Made by a program: the position numbers and the translations under genes. The notes below the pieces were generated by a model. That model ran no database searches. It had not been told where the DNA came from and was given only the letters and a program-made list of their open reading frames with translations. A stretch of 64,000 nt of DNA from JADJPO01 sp963750395 (GTDB lineage: Bacteria > Actinomycetota > Actinomycetes > Actinomycetales > Kineosporiaceae), in the NCBI GenBank assembly GCA_963750395.1, contig CAVVQM010000010.1, positions 186,001 through 250,000 of the forward strand, written 5' to 3'. Below are positions 35,470 to 44,986 of the stretch, one piece after another. Position 1 is the stretch's first letter. Every line of letters starts with the position of its first letter.

Positions 35470-36840
35470 TCACCCGGCCTCGGGCTGGGCCCTGACCAGG
35501 GTGCGCACCTGGGCCGCCACCGTGATCGACCCGGTGACCAGGACACCGGCACCGGGCCGACCGGGGGACTCGGCCAGGTCGACGGCGCGGTCGAGCGCGT
35601 CGTCCAGCCGGTCCACCACGTGGACGCGATCCTCGCCGAAGACCTCGATCGCGAGAGCGCCCAGACTGTCCGGGTCGATCGAGCGCGATGAGGCCGAGGC
35701 GGTGATCACGACCTCGTCGAGCACCGGCTCAAGGGCGTCCAGGATCCCCGTCGCATCCTTGTCGTCCAGCACCCCGATCACTCCGACCAGTCGGGAGAAC
35801 GCGAACGACTCCTCCAGGGCCACGGCCAGCACCTCGGCGCCCGCCGGGTTGTGCGCGGCGTCGACCATGATCGTCGGGCTGCGCCGGACCACTTCCAGGC
35901 GTCCGGGCGCGTCCACGGCGGCGAACGCGGTCCGCACCGCCTCGAGATCCAGACGGCCCCCCGGAGCAACGCCACCGAGGAACGCCTCGGCGGCCACCAG
36001 CGCGCACAACGCGTTCTGCGCCTGATGGGCACCGTGCAACGGCAGGAACACCCCGTCGTAGTCCCCGCCGAGACCGCGCAGAGTCACCAGCTGACCGCCG
36101 ATGGCGACCTCGCGTTCCATGACCGCGATCTGCACCCCCTCGCGCACGAGGTGGGCCCCCATCTGGGCGGCCCGATCGGCGATCACCTCGGTGACGACCT
36201 CGGCCGGTTGCTCGGCCAGAACGACCACCGCGCCGGCGGAGATGATCCCCGCCTTCTCCGAGGCGATCGCCAGGACCGATTCGCCGAGGAAACGCTGGTG
36301 GTCCAACGCGATCGGCATGATCACGGCGACGCGTGCGTCGATGACGTTGGTCGCGTCCCAGGAGCCGCCCATGCCCACCTCGACCACCGCGGCGTCCACG
36401 GGCGCGTCCGCGAACGCCGCGTAGGCCATGGCGACGAGCACCTCGAAGAAGGTCATCGTCGGCTCGCCGGCGGTCGCCGAACGGGCATCGACGAGGTCGA
36501 CGTAGGGCGCGACCTCCTCGTAGACCTCGACGAACCGCTCGGCGCTGATCGGTTCGCCGTCCAGGCTGATCCGTTCGCGGGCCTCGGTCAGGTGGGGACT
36601 GGTGAACCGGCCGGTGCGCAGCCCGTGCTCGCGCAGCAGGCGCTCGGTCATCCGCGTGACCGAGGTCTTGCCGTTGGTGCCGGTCACGTGCACCGAGGCG
36701 AAGGCGTCCTGGGGGTCGCCGAGCATCTCGGTGACGGCGGCGATCCGGTCCAGCGAGGGCACCAGGTCGTGCTCGGGGGCACGTTGCAGGATCTGCCGGT
36801 AGACCTGGTTGAGTCGCTGCGCCGGCGACTCCTCGCTCAC
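35470..36840 (-). CDS. folC: Folylpolyglutamate/dihydrofolate synthase
   Basis: A 456-residue FolC that adds glutamates to folates. VHVTGTNGKTSVTRMTERLL is the ATP site, FTSPHLTEARERI and VEVGMGGSWDATNVID follow, then SEKAGIIS and LHGAHQAQNAL. DAAHNPAG and GVLDDKDA mark the C-terminal domain. The GTG start overlaps the ileS stop by four bases (GTGA). Confidence 0.96.
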   Translation of the reverse strand: MSEESPAQRLNQVYRQILQRAPEHDLVPSLDRIAAVTEMLGDPQDAFASVHVTGTNGKTSVTRMTERLLREHGLRTGRFTSPHLTEARERISLDGEPISAERFVEVYEEVAPYVDLVDARSATAGEPTMTFFEVLVAMAYAAFADAPVDAAVVEVGMGGSWDATNVIDARVAVIMPIALDHQRFLGESVLAIASEKAGIISAGAVVVLAEQPAEVVTEVIADRAAQMGAHLVREGVQIAVMEREVAIGGQLVTLRGLGGDYDGVFLPLHGAHQAQNALCALVAAEAFLGGVAPGGRLDLEAVRTAFAAVDAPGRLEVVRRSPTIMVDAAHNPAGAEVLAVALEESFAFSRLVGVIGVLDDKDATGILDALEPVLDEVVITASASSRSIDPDSLGALAIEVFGEDRVHVVDRLDDALDRAVDLAESPGRPGAGVLVTGSITVAAQVRTLVRAQPEAG

Positions 36841-39800
36841 GACCGCTCCAGCCGGATCTGGACCTGCAGTCCGCCCGGGAGGTCGGCGACGGCGCCCTCC
36901 GGCGTGGGTTCGGCCTCGCTCGCGACGACCTCCTCCGCGAGGGTCTCGGCAGCGATCGTGTCGCGGTGGGCGTCCACGGCCTCCAGCACCGGCGGGTTCG
37001 CCGACGTCAGGAGCAGTCTGATCCGGTCACCGACCGCCAGGCCGCCGTCGCGCCGTTCACCCTGAACGGCGCGGATCAGGTCACGCGCCAGCCCTTCACG
37101 AGCGGCATCGGCGGTCACCGTGGTGTCCAGGACGACGAACCCCCCGCCGGGCAGCGCACCCACGGCCAGCTGCGTAGCGCCGTCCCCGCCGGTCGCGTCG
37201 TCGGCGACCACGGTCTCCAGCGTGAACTCCCCCTCCAGCAGGGGGATCCCGCCGCACACGACCCCGTCGCCGTCCTGATGCCAGTCCCCGCTCTTGCTGG
37301 CCCGGATCACCTCCTGCACCGCCCTGCCGAGGCGAGGTCCCGCCGTCCGCGCGTTGACGGTCAGCCGCTGAGTGATCCCGATGTCGTGCGCCGCGGTGTC
37401 GTCCAGGCGCACGACGCGCACCTCACGCACGTTGACCTCGTCGGTGAGCAGTGACGTGAACGCCTCCAGCGCAAGGGGTTCTGCGGTCATCACGGTGAGC
37501 CTGGGCAGCGGTAACCGAACCCTGAGCCCGGCCGCCTTGCGCAGGCCGAGAGCCACCGAGGCGACGTCGCGAGCGGCGTCCATGGCCGAGACCAACGACG
37601 GATCGGTCGGCAGCGCGCAGGTACCGTCGGCGGCGACGGGCCAGTCGGTGAGGTGCACGCTCCGCCCACCGGTCAGCCCGCGCCAGATCTCCTCGGTGAC
37701 CAGCGGCAGCATGGGCGCGGCGAGACGGGTGAGCACCTCGAGCGCCGTGTAGAGGGTGTCGAAGGCATCCCGTGCGTCCTGGGTGGGTCCGTCGGTGGCC
37801 CAGAACCGGGCGCGGGAACGGCGCACGTACCAGTTGGTCAGTACGTCCAGGTGCTCGCGCAGGCTCTGGCCGGCCCCCGCGATGTCGTAGGCGTCCATCT
37901 GCTCGGTCATGGTGTGAGCGAGGTCGGCGGTCTTGGCCAGGAGGTACCGGTCCAGCACGTCGGTCGAGTCGGTGCGCCGGCGTGCGTCGTAGCCGCCTTC
38001 GCCGCAGGTGTTGGCGTACAACGCGAAGAAGTACCAGACGCTCCACAGGGGCAGCAGGACCTGGCGGACGCCGTCGCGGATCCCGCGTTCGGTCACCACG
38101 AGGTTGCCGCCCCGAAGAACCGGCGAACTCATCAGGAACCAGCGCATCGCGTCGGACCCGTCGCGGTCGAAGACGTCGCGAACGTCGGGGTAGTTGCGCA
38201 GGCTCTTGCTCATCTTGCGGCCATCGTCGCCCAGCAGGATGCCGTGGCTGACGCAGGCGGAGAACGCCGGCCGATCGAACAGCGCGGTGGCCAGCACATG
38301 CATGGTGTAGAACCAGCCGCGGGTCTGGCCGATGTACTCGACGATGAAGTCGCCCGGGTAGTGGTTCTCGAACCAGTCCGCGTTCTCGAACGGATAGTGC
38401 ACCTGGGCGAAGGGCATGGAACCGGACTCGAACCAGCAGTCGAGGACCTCGGGCACCCGGCGCATGACGGACCGCTCCCCCGGCGGCCGCGGGTCGTCCG
38501 GGTTGGGCCGGGTCAACTCGTCGATCCTGGGCCTGTGCAGGTCGGTGACCTCGACCCCGAAGTCGCGCTGGAGTTCGGCCAGCGAGCCGTACACGTCCAG
38601 GCGCGGGTAGGCCGGGTCGCTGCTCACCCACACGGGGATCGGGCTGCCCCAGTACCGGTTGCGGCTGATCGACCAGTCGCGCGCGTTCTCGAGCCACTTG
38701 CCGAAGGAGCCGTCCCTGATGTGGTCGGGCACCCAGGTGATCTGCTGGTTCAGCTCCACCATGCGGTCCCGGAAGGAACTGACCCGGACGAACCAGCTGG
38801 AAACAGCCCGGTAGATCAGCGGGTTGTCGCACCGCCAGCAGTGCGGGTAGGGGTGGTCGTAGGTCTCGTGCCGGAGCAACACCCCGGCCGTCTTGAGGTC
38901 GGCCACGATTCGCGGGTTCGCCTCGAAGACGCCCAACCCCGCGTAGTCGCCGACCTCGGCGGTGAAGACGCCTCGGGAGTCGATCGGGACGACGACCGCG
39001 ATCCCGGCCGCGTCGGTGATCAGCTTGTCCTCCTCGCCGAAACCTGGCGCGATGTGGACGATGCCGGTGCCGTCCTCGGTCGTGACGTAGTCGGCCAGCA
39101 GCACCTGGTGGACGTTGGGGCGCCCGGTGAAGTAGTCGAACGGCGGCCTGTAGGCACTACCCGCCAGCTCCGCCCCGCTGAGTCGCTGCACCACGATGGC
39201 CTCGCCCAACTCCCGCGCGTACGCCCCGAGTCGCGCCTCGGCCAGCACCACCCGGCGCCCCTGCCAGGGGGATCCCGGCGCGGGGTCGGCGACCACGTAG
39301 GTGACCTCGGGATGGACCGCCATGGCCAGGTTGCTGGGCAGCGTCCACGGCGTGGTCGTCCAGATCAGGGCCTCGGCGCCGGCGGCGGGTCCGCCGGTCA
39401 GGGGCAGGGCCACCGTCACCGCGGGGTCCTGGCGCTGGCGGTAGACGTCGTCCATGCGGGTCTCGGTGTTGCTCAAGCGGCGTCTCGCACCGCATGCAGT
39501 AGGCCAGGACCTGGAATCCCTCGTAGACCAACCCCTTGTCCCACAAGGACTTGAAGGCCCACATCACGGACTCCATGTAGTCCAGGTCGAGGGTCTTGTA
39601 GTCGTTCTCGAAATCGACCCACCGAGCCTGGCGGTGGACGTAGTCCTCCCAGTCCTTGGTGTAGGCGAGCACGGAGGTACGGCACGCGTCGTTGAACGCC
39701 CCGACGCCCATCGACTCGATCTCGGACTTGTGCGTGATCCCGAGCTGCTTCTCGGCCTCGACCTCGGCGGGCAGCCCGTGGCAGTCCCAGCCGAACCGCC

Positions 39801-40107
39801 GCTCGACTCGATGCCCCCGCATGGTCTGGTACCGGGGGACGACGTCCTTCACGTAGCCGGTGAGCAGGTGACCGTAGTGCGGCAGGCCGTTGGCGAAGGG
39901 CGGTCCGTCGTAGAAGACGAACTCGTTGCCGCCCACGGTGCCGTCGGCGCCGTCGGCAGGGCGGGCCTCGACGCTGGCCTCGAAGGTGCGGTCCCGCTCC
40001 CAGTAGCGCTGGGTCAGCTCCTCGATGCGCGGCAGCCGAGGGCTCGCCTCCACGACGACGTGCCGGCCGGGTTCGGCCGGTTGGGCGGAGGCCTTGGGGT
40101 AGGTCAC
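36837..40107 (-). CDS. ileS: Isoleucyl-tRNA synthetase (one frameshift)
   Basis: IleS charges tRNA-Ile. The first part has the HIGH-type motif PPFANGLPHYGHLLTGYVKD and FGWDCHGLPAEVEAE. The second has the editing domain (LIWTTTPWTLPSNLAMAV), RGWFYTMHVLATALF and the KMSKS loop GDDGRKMSKSLRNYPD. The frame changes once at 39475-39476: an extra base in CCGCTTGAGC separates YCMRCETPL from SNTETRMDDV. The total length is one more than a multiple of three. All motifs remain, so I read this as a sequence error. The start is GTG, under T-box control. Confidence 0.95.
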
Positions 40108-40114
40108 GGGTGCT

Positions 40115-40345
40115 GCTCCTCGTCGGCGGACTGTCTACGCCGAGGACGACGCCCCGGACTCCCCGGTGCACCGCGGTACCACCTCGCTTGCCGCACCGAC
40201 CCGATGCCCTCGGGCACCTGGTCGGACGACCACTCCACGTCGGCTGTGACGGGCCGGCCCCGTCCGGTTCTACTGTGGATGCCGCGGGCGGCGTCCGTTC
40301 TTCCGGAGGCTCACCGGTGATGGCCGGGTCATAGCCTGTGGAAGA
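40115..40345 (-). promoter_or_regulatory. Translational T-box riboswitch before ileS
   Basis: The transcript of this region has the conserved T-box bulge GGTGGTACCGCG at 40172-40183. It also has a short stem I whose specifier reads ATC (Ile) at 40319-40321 in CGGCCATCACCGGTGAGCC. A hairpin (TCCTCGGCG with CGCCG and CGAGGA, 40116-40146) can hide the AGGAG ribosome site of ileS. Uncharged tRNA-Ile should free that site and raise IleS output. This ultrashort stem I type is known for actinobacterial ileS leaders. Confidence 0.93.
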
Positions 40346-40442
40346 AGCTTACCCGGGCGGGCAACTCGATTCTGCCGCGCGATGTCACCACAGCCCCGTG
40401 TGGCACCCACGGTCAGGACGGTGGCCGTTCTACTCTTCGATC

Positions 40443-41363
40443 GTGGTCCGACTGCACTCAACGGAGCCGCCCGCTCCCGGAGCGAGGTCGGTTCCACCAT
40501 CCACCTCACTTAAAGTGATCATAGCATTACTCTCAGTCGCACTCTGGGTCGCCCTCATGGTGGCGTCCTCCGCCGGCAACGCCGCGGCGGCGACGGGCTT
40601 CGACCTGCGGGTCGCCCTCTCGGCCGCCACCCTCAAGATCGCGCCGGGGGGCTCCGCCCCGATCACGATCACCTGGCGCAACGCCGGGCCGGCGGCGGCG
40701 TCCGGAGCGACGGTCACCTACATACCGCCCCTGAGGGCCTCCCTGGTCGCGAGCAGCCTTCCGGCCGGATGGTCGATGCGCGGCCGGGTGGCGACCCGTG
40801 TCCTGGGCCGGCAGCCGGCAGGATCGTCCGGAAGCGTCACCCTCAGGGTCACCGTCGCCAAGGAGGTACCGCCGGGAGCTCTGCTGGTCGGGGGGTCGGC
40901 GACGATCTCCGGTACCCCCGGCAAGGACGCCAAGCCGGCGGACAACGACGCGGTCAGTAGGGTCTCGGTGATCCCGGCGGCCGTACCATCGCCGAGTCGG
41001 ACGCCGACGCCGAGCAAGACCCCGAGCGCCCGCGTGAGCCCCACGGCGAGCCCGAAGCCCGTCCCGCGCCCGACCCCGACCACTGTCCCGGCTCCGCCCT
41101 CGCCGGTCCGGACCTCCGCGGCGCCGGCCGGCCCGGCAACGGTCACCCGCCCGAGCCCCCGGGTGAGCACGTTCATCGCCACTCCCCCCGACTCGGTGAC
41201 CGGGGTCATCCAGGTGGTCGATGCGCCCGAACCCCCGGCGACGATCGCCCTGGCGCCCCTGGCCGGGGCGGCGACCTGTTTCACCGCCGCCGGGTTCGGT
41301 ATCGCGGTCCTGCGGCGACGGCGACTGACCGCCGAGGATGCAGACCTGCGCAACCGGGCATGA
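40443..41363 (+). CDS. Exported DUF11-like surface protein with membrane anchor
   Basis: A 306-residue protein. A signal peptide (VIIALLSVALWVALMVASS ending near AGNAAAA) leads to a beta-sandwich domain, residues 60-180, with KIAPGGSAPITITWRNAGPA and VTYIPPLRASLVASSLPAGW. This resembles DUF11 or CARDB repeats. A Pro/Ser/Thr-rich stalk follows (SRTPTPSKTPSARVSPTASP), then a last membrane span and RRRR tail. No LPxTG is seen. The GTG at 40443 is my choice; the start region is not certain. The gene diverges from ileS and its T-box. Confidence 0.75.
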   Translation: MVRLHSTEPPAPGARSVPPSTSLKVIIALLSVALWVALMVASSAGNAAAATGFDLRVALSAATLKIAPGGSAPITITWRNAGPAAASGATVTYIPPLRASLVASSLPAGWSMRGRVATRVLGRQPAGSSGSVTLRVTVAKEVPPGALLVGGSATISGTPGKDAKPADNDAVSRVSVIPAAVPSPSRTPTPSKTPSARVSPTASPKPVPRPTPTTVPAPPSPVRTSAAPAGPATVTRPSPRVSTFIATPPDSVTGVIQVVDAPEPPATIALAPLAGAATCFTAAGFGIAVLRRRRLTAEDADLRNRA

Positions 41364-41364
41364 A

Positions 41365-42502
41365 TCAGCACGTGGCGGGCGAGGGTCGTGTCGCCGACAG
41401 ATCTCGGAGTCGGTAGACGTGGGCCAACGTGACTTCGACGCGCCGGTTACCGAAGGCTGGTCGACATGCTCGGCGTGGGTCCCAGATCGACTGAGGAGCT
41501 GCCTTCTTGCCGTGGTCCACAGTGACCTTGGTCGACATGATGACGAGCAATGAAGCGTGCCCTTGAGCGTGCTCGGGGGAAAGCAGCCCCAGGCTCGACG
41601 TCTCGCGGCTCACGCCCTGCCGGTGTGCATCAAACGCGTCCCACCCCTGGCGGCTTGGCTCGTCGCCTAGCACCCCGGGCTCTGGCCCGGAGCCCGGGCG
41701 TCGGACCCGCAGAAGGAGAACCCGGTGCTGGGTCACGGTCCCCCGCGCATCCAACTGTTCGCGGTAGGCGACATTGTCGTCCAACACCTCGATCCGCCAG
41801 CCGGCGTCGCAGACTCGTTCAATAACCGCCGCGGCGGAAGGCAGGGCATCCCACTGACGCCGATGTTCGTAGTTGAAGGCGGAGGCAATCAGCAACCGAC
41901 CCTGGGCGGCAACCAGACGCATCAGTCGGTCCAGCGCTGCGGCAGGGTCGTCGACACGGTCGAGCAAGTGCGAGGCAATGACTAGGTCATAGCGGCGGGC
42001 CGTGACGGACATCTCCTCCAAGGAGGCGGTGCGCACGGTCACGTTGGTCAGTCCGAACCCTGGCAGCCGGACCGGCTCGAACCCGAAGTCTGAGGCATCC
42101 AACTCCACGCCAGTGGTCGGGGAACCACATAGAATCCGCCGGGCCAGATCGCTCATCGCCTCGGACCGGTCGACGCCGACGAAGTCGATGCCTGGGAACC
42201 GGCCGGCCAGGTCGGCCAGAATCCGCCCCGGGACCGCAGCCAACGTCCAGCACGGTCCGCCCCCCTTGCACAAGTACATCGGCGGCGTGGCGATGAACGA
42301 CTTGGTAGTAGGGCCCGGACAGCGAGGGTCGAGAGCCGACAACCCCGTAGGCCCAGGCGGCGGCGTACCGCGCGACGAACTTGTCCAGCACGTATCGGCA
42401 ACGGTGGTCGTCGACGATGCTCAGGCCCGGGCCAGGGCGGCTCAGCTTCAGGTCCGATGCGCTTGTCACGCCTCCCGACGGGTTCGCTCCACTCAGAAGC
42501 AC
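41365..42502 (-). CDS. SAM-dependent methyltransferase (one frameshift), divergent from the decarboxylase fusion
   Basis: The frame from the GTG at 42502 has VLDKFVARYAAAWAYGVV and TVLDVGCGPG (SAM motif I). A second frame continues RILADLAGRFPGIDFVGVDR, YDLVIASHLLDRVDDP and GRLLIASAFNYEHRRQWD. A single extra G in the GGGG run at 42226-42229 explains the change, and the length agrees. The domain ends near 41690; the last 108 codons may not be real. It is 81 bp head to head with the decarboxylase fusion, so the two are probably co-regulated. A small-molecule substrate, perhaps the amine made next door, is a guess. Confidence 0.72.
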
Positions 42503-42583
42503 GGCACCTCCATGGTTACTTTCCGGAATCGTTCAACTACATTCTGTCAGGATCAAGTCCGGAGCAACAAAGGAAGAGGTCCA

Positions 42584-44986
42584 GTGAGCAAGCGCGTCCC
42601 GACCGGGCAGGCGACGGGATCCGATCCCCTCGTCACCACGATCCGCGCCCTTGCGGATCTCGCCAGTCCCCTGGAGCCGGATGCCGCGACAAGGGACGAG
42701 CTGATGCATGCGGTCTATAGGTACATCCAGGACTTTCTTGCTGAGGTCGACGACGAGCCGACCTACCAACCCTCTGGATCGACCCTGGCCCTGGCCCTGG
42801 CCGACATCCCAGCACAGCCGCGTTCTGCGACGGCGACGCTCGAGGTGCTGAACGCCAACGTGGATCACAGCGGTGTGGCACTCACCTCTCCGCGCAACTT
42901 CGGTTACCTCCCGGCGGGCGGGTTGTTCCATTCGGCGCTCGCCGCGCTGTTGGGTTCGGTGACTAACCGGTACTCGGGCCTCGACGCAGTCAGCCCTGGG
43001 GCGGTCGAGCTGGAGAGCGCGACACTGCGCTGGCTGGCTGAGGAGATCGGCTTCCCGAGGGCCGCTCGCGGGGTGTTCACCTCCGGCGCCAGCCTGGCCA
43101 CCTCGACAGCCCTGGCCGTTGCGCGCGACCAGGCCGGGATCGACGGCGTCGCGATCCACGATCGCGAGGTCGTGGTGTACCTGACCTCGCAGACCCATCA
43201 CTGTCTGCTGAAGGCCCTGAAGCTGTGCGGGCTACAACGCGTCGTGCGACGTCAGGTGGCCGTCGACGACCAATGGCGGATGCAGCCTGAAGCGCTTCGG
43301 TTCGCCGTCACGCAGGATCTGGCCGCCGGTCGTCGACCCTGGCTCGTGGTCGCCACCGCGGGTACGGTCCACACTGGTGCCGTCGACCCGCTCGACGCCA
43401 TCGCTGACGTGGCGGAGGAGCACGGCCTCTGGCTCCATGTCGACGGTGCCTACGGTGGCCTGTACGCCCTGTGCCCGGAAGGGCGGCAGAGACTACAGGG
43501 GCTGACGCGGGCGGACAGCGCGGTGATCGATCCGCACAAGACGCTCTTCCTGCCCTACGGTACGGGGGCCTTGCTGGTCCGGCATGGTCGGCACTTGGCC
43601 GCTAGCTTTGCCATGGACGCTGACTATCTGGACAGGACAGTGGAACCAGAAGAGGTTCCGCACAGCCCCGCCGACCTCTCTGCCGAGCTGAGCCGCCCCT
43701 TCCGGGCACTCTGCCTGTGGCTGCCGCTGCAACTGGCCGGGACCGATGCCTTCCGAGCTGCGTTGTCCGAGAAGCTCCAGTTGGCCCGGCTGATGCATCG
43801 CAGGCTGGCCGACAGCGCCCGCTTCCGCCTCGGCGAACCGCCACAGCTCGGGGTCATCCCCTTTCAAGTGGCTCCTCCGGGAGGAGGCACGGCTCAAGAG
43901 GCCGAGCGTCTCACCGCCAAGCTGTCCGCCGAAGTGAGGCAGCGCGGCCGGATCTTCGTCACCACCACCCGACTGGACGGCGCCTTGCACCTGCGGGCTG
44001 CAGTGGGCTCCTTCAGAACCCATTTGGAGGACGTCGAAGCCGCGGTCGAAGAACTCGTCGCCCAGACTGACCGGGTCACCCGCGCCCGGTCGGCGACGAT
44101 CCGGCCGGCCAGGGTTGAGACGAGCCTGCCGGGGCTGACACGCATCACCCGAGTTGTTAGATCACGAGGGGCGGGCATGCTGGACAAACTGGAGGTCATC
44201 GTCGATGTGGACGGCGCCGAGCTCGAAGAAACGCGTCAGTGCGAACTGGAGGTGCTGGGGCGTTGGTACGGCGACACCGCCGAAGACCTCGAGGCAGCCT
44301 ACGGGGCCTACGAGGATGACAGCGTGTTCGTCGCACTGCGTCATTCGCGCCACGGCGTTGTGGGCTTCACCCGATTGATCGCGCCGGGACCGCTGACCCA
44401 GAAGACGCTTACCGACATCGGCGAGCAGCCGTGGTCGGTGAACGGCGCCGAGGTGGCTCGGGCGACCGGGCTGGACCCGCACCGGACGTGGGACGTCGCC
44501 ACGGTTGGGGCTCGGACCGACCTGCCTCTGGCAAACGGTACGGCCGCTGGGATCCTCTACTCCGCCGTCCTCAGCGTCCCACTGGCCAACGGCGGCCAAT
44601 CACTTGTCGCCATCATCGACCGCCGGGTGCGAGGACTGCTGAACGCCAGCGGACTTATCCTGCATGACCTGCCTGGCACGACCGCCATGCCGTACATGGG
44701 CTCCTCTGCCTGTACCCCGACCTACGCCCACATCGTGGCGATGCTCCAGGGTCAGGCTGAGCGGCGCCCCGAAGAATTCCGCCGATTCTGGCTCGGCGAG
44801 GGGTTGGCCGGGGACGTGGTCTGGCGTTCCGGAGGCCGAGTCCGGCGGGGTCCGATCGGCCGAGCCCGGCGGGCGATCACGGACCTGACCGGGGAGGAGT
44901 CAGACCGTCAAGTGCTGGTCACGCCAGCCGGCTATCCACTGGGTGAGCTTCCGGCGGGCATGGGACGGGCGAAGTGGTATCCCTGA
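42584..44986 (+). CDS. PLP-dependent group II decarboxylase fused to a LuxI/GNAT-like domain
   Basis: An 800-residue two-domain protein. Residues 1-490 are an aromatic-amino-acid-type decarboxylase: GVFTSGASLATSTALAVARD, the PLP-stacking His in TSQTHHCLLKAL (205-206), Asp287 in HVDGAYGGLY, and Lys319 in IDPHKTLFLPYGTGALLV. Residues about 510-800 look like a LuxI/GNAT acyltransferase: LGRWYGDTAEDLEAAYGAYE, FVALRHSRHGVVGFTRLIAP, TLTDIGEQPW and WDVATVGART. The GTG at 42584 has AGGAAGAGG upstream. By inference it would decarboxylate an amino acid and acylate the amine. The exact substrates and even the second activity are unproven. The frame is intact for 2.4 kb while its neighbours are broken. 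Confidence 0.8.
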   Translation: MSKRVPTGQATGSDPLVTTIRALADLASPLEPDAATRDELMHAVYRYIQDFLAEVDDEPTYQPSGSTLALALADIPAQPRSATATLEVLNANVDHSGVALTSPRNFGYLPAGGLFHSALAALLGSVTNRYSGLDAVSPGAVELESATLRWLAEEIGFPRAARGVFTSGASLATSTALAVARDQAGIDGVAIHDREVVVYLTSQTHHCLLKALKLCGLQRVVRRQVAVDDQWRMQPEALRFAVTQDLAAGRRPWLVVATAGTVHTGAVDPLDAIADVAEEHGLWLHVDGAYGGLYALCPEGRQRLQGLTRADSAVIDPHKTLFLPYGTGALLVRHGRHLAASFAMDADYLDRTVEPEEVPHSPADLSAELSRPFRALCLWLPLQLAGTDAFRAALSEKLQLARLMHRRLADSARFRLGEPPQLGVIPFQVAPPGGGTAQEAERLTAKLSAEVRQRGRIFVTTTRLDGALHLRAAVGSFRTHLEDVEAAVEELVAQTDRVTRARSATIRPARVETSLPGLTRITRVVRSRGAGMLDKLEVIVDVDGAELEETRQCELEVLGRWYGDTAEDLEAAYGAYEDDSVFVALRHSRHGVVGFTRLIAPGPLTQKTLTDIGEQPWSVNGAEVARATGLDPHRTWDVATVGARTDLPLANGTAAGILYSAVLSVPLANGGQSLVAIIDRRVRGLLNASGLILHDLPGTTAMPYMGSSACTPTYAHIVAMLQGQAERRPEEFRRFWLGEGLAGDVVWRSGGRVRRGPIGRARRAITDLTGEESDRQVLVTPAGYPLGELPAGMGRAKWYP

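Noticed and set aside
37653..39554. 633-codon plus-strand frame across ileS
   Set aside because: Antisense to ileS with no recognisable domains.
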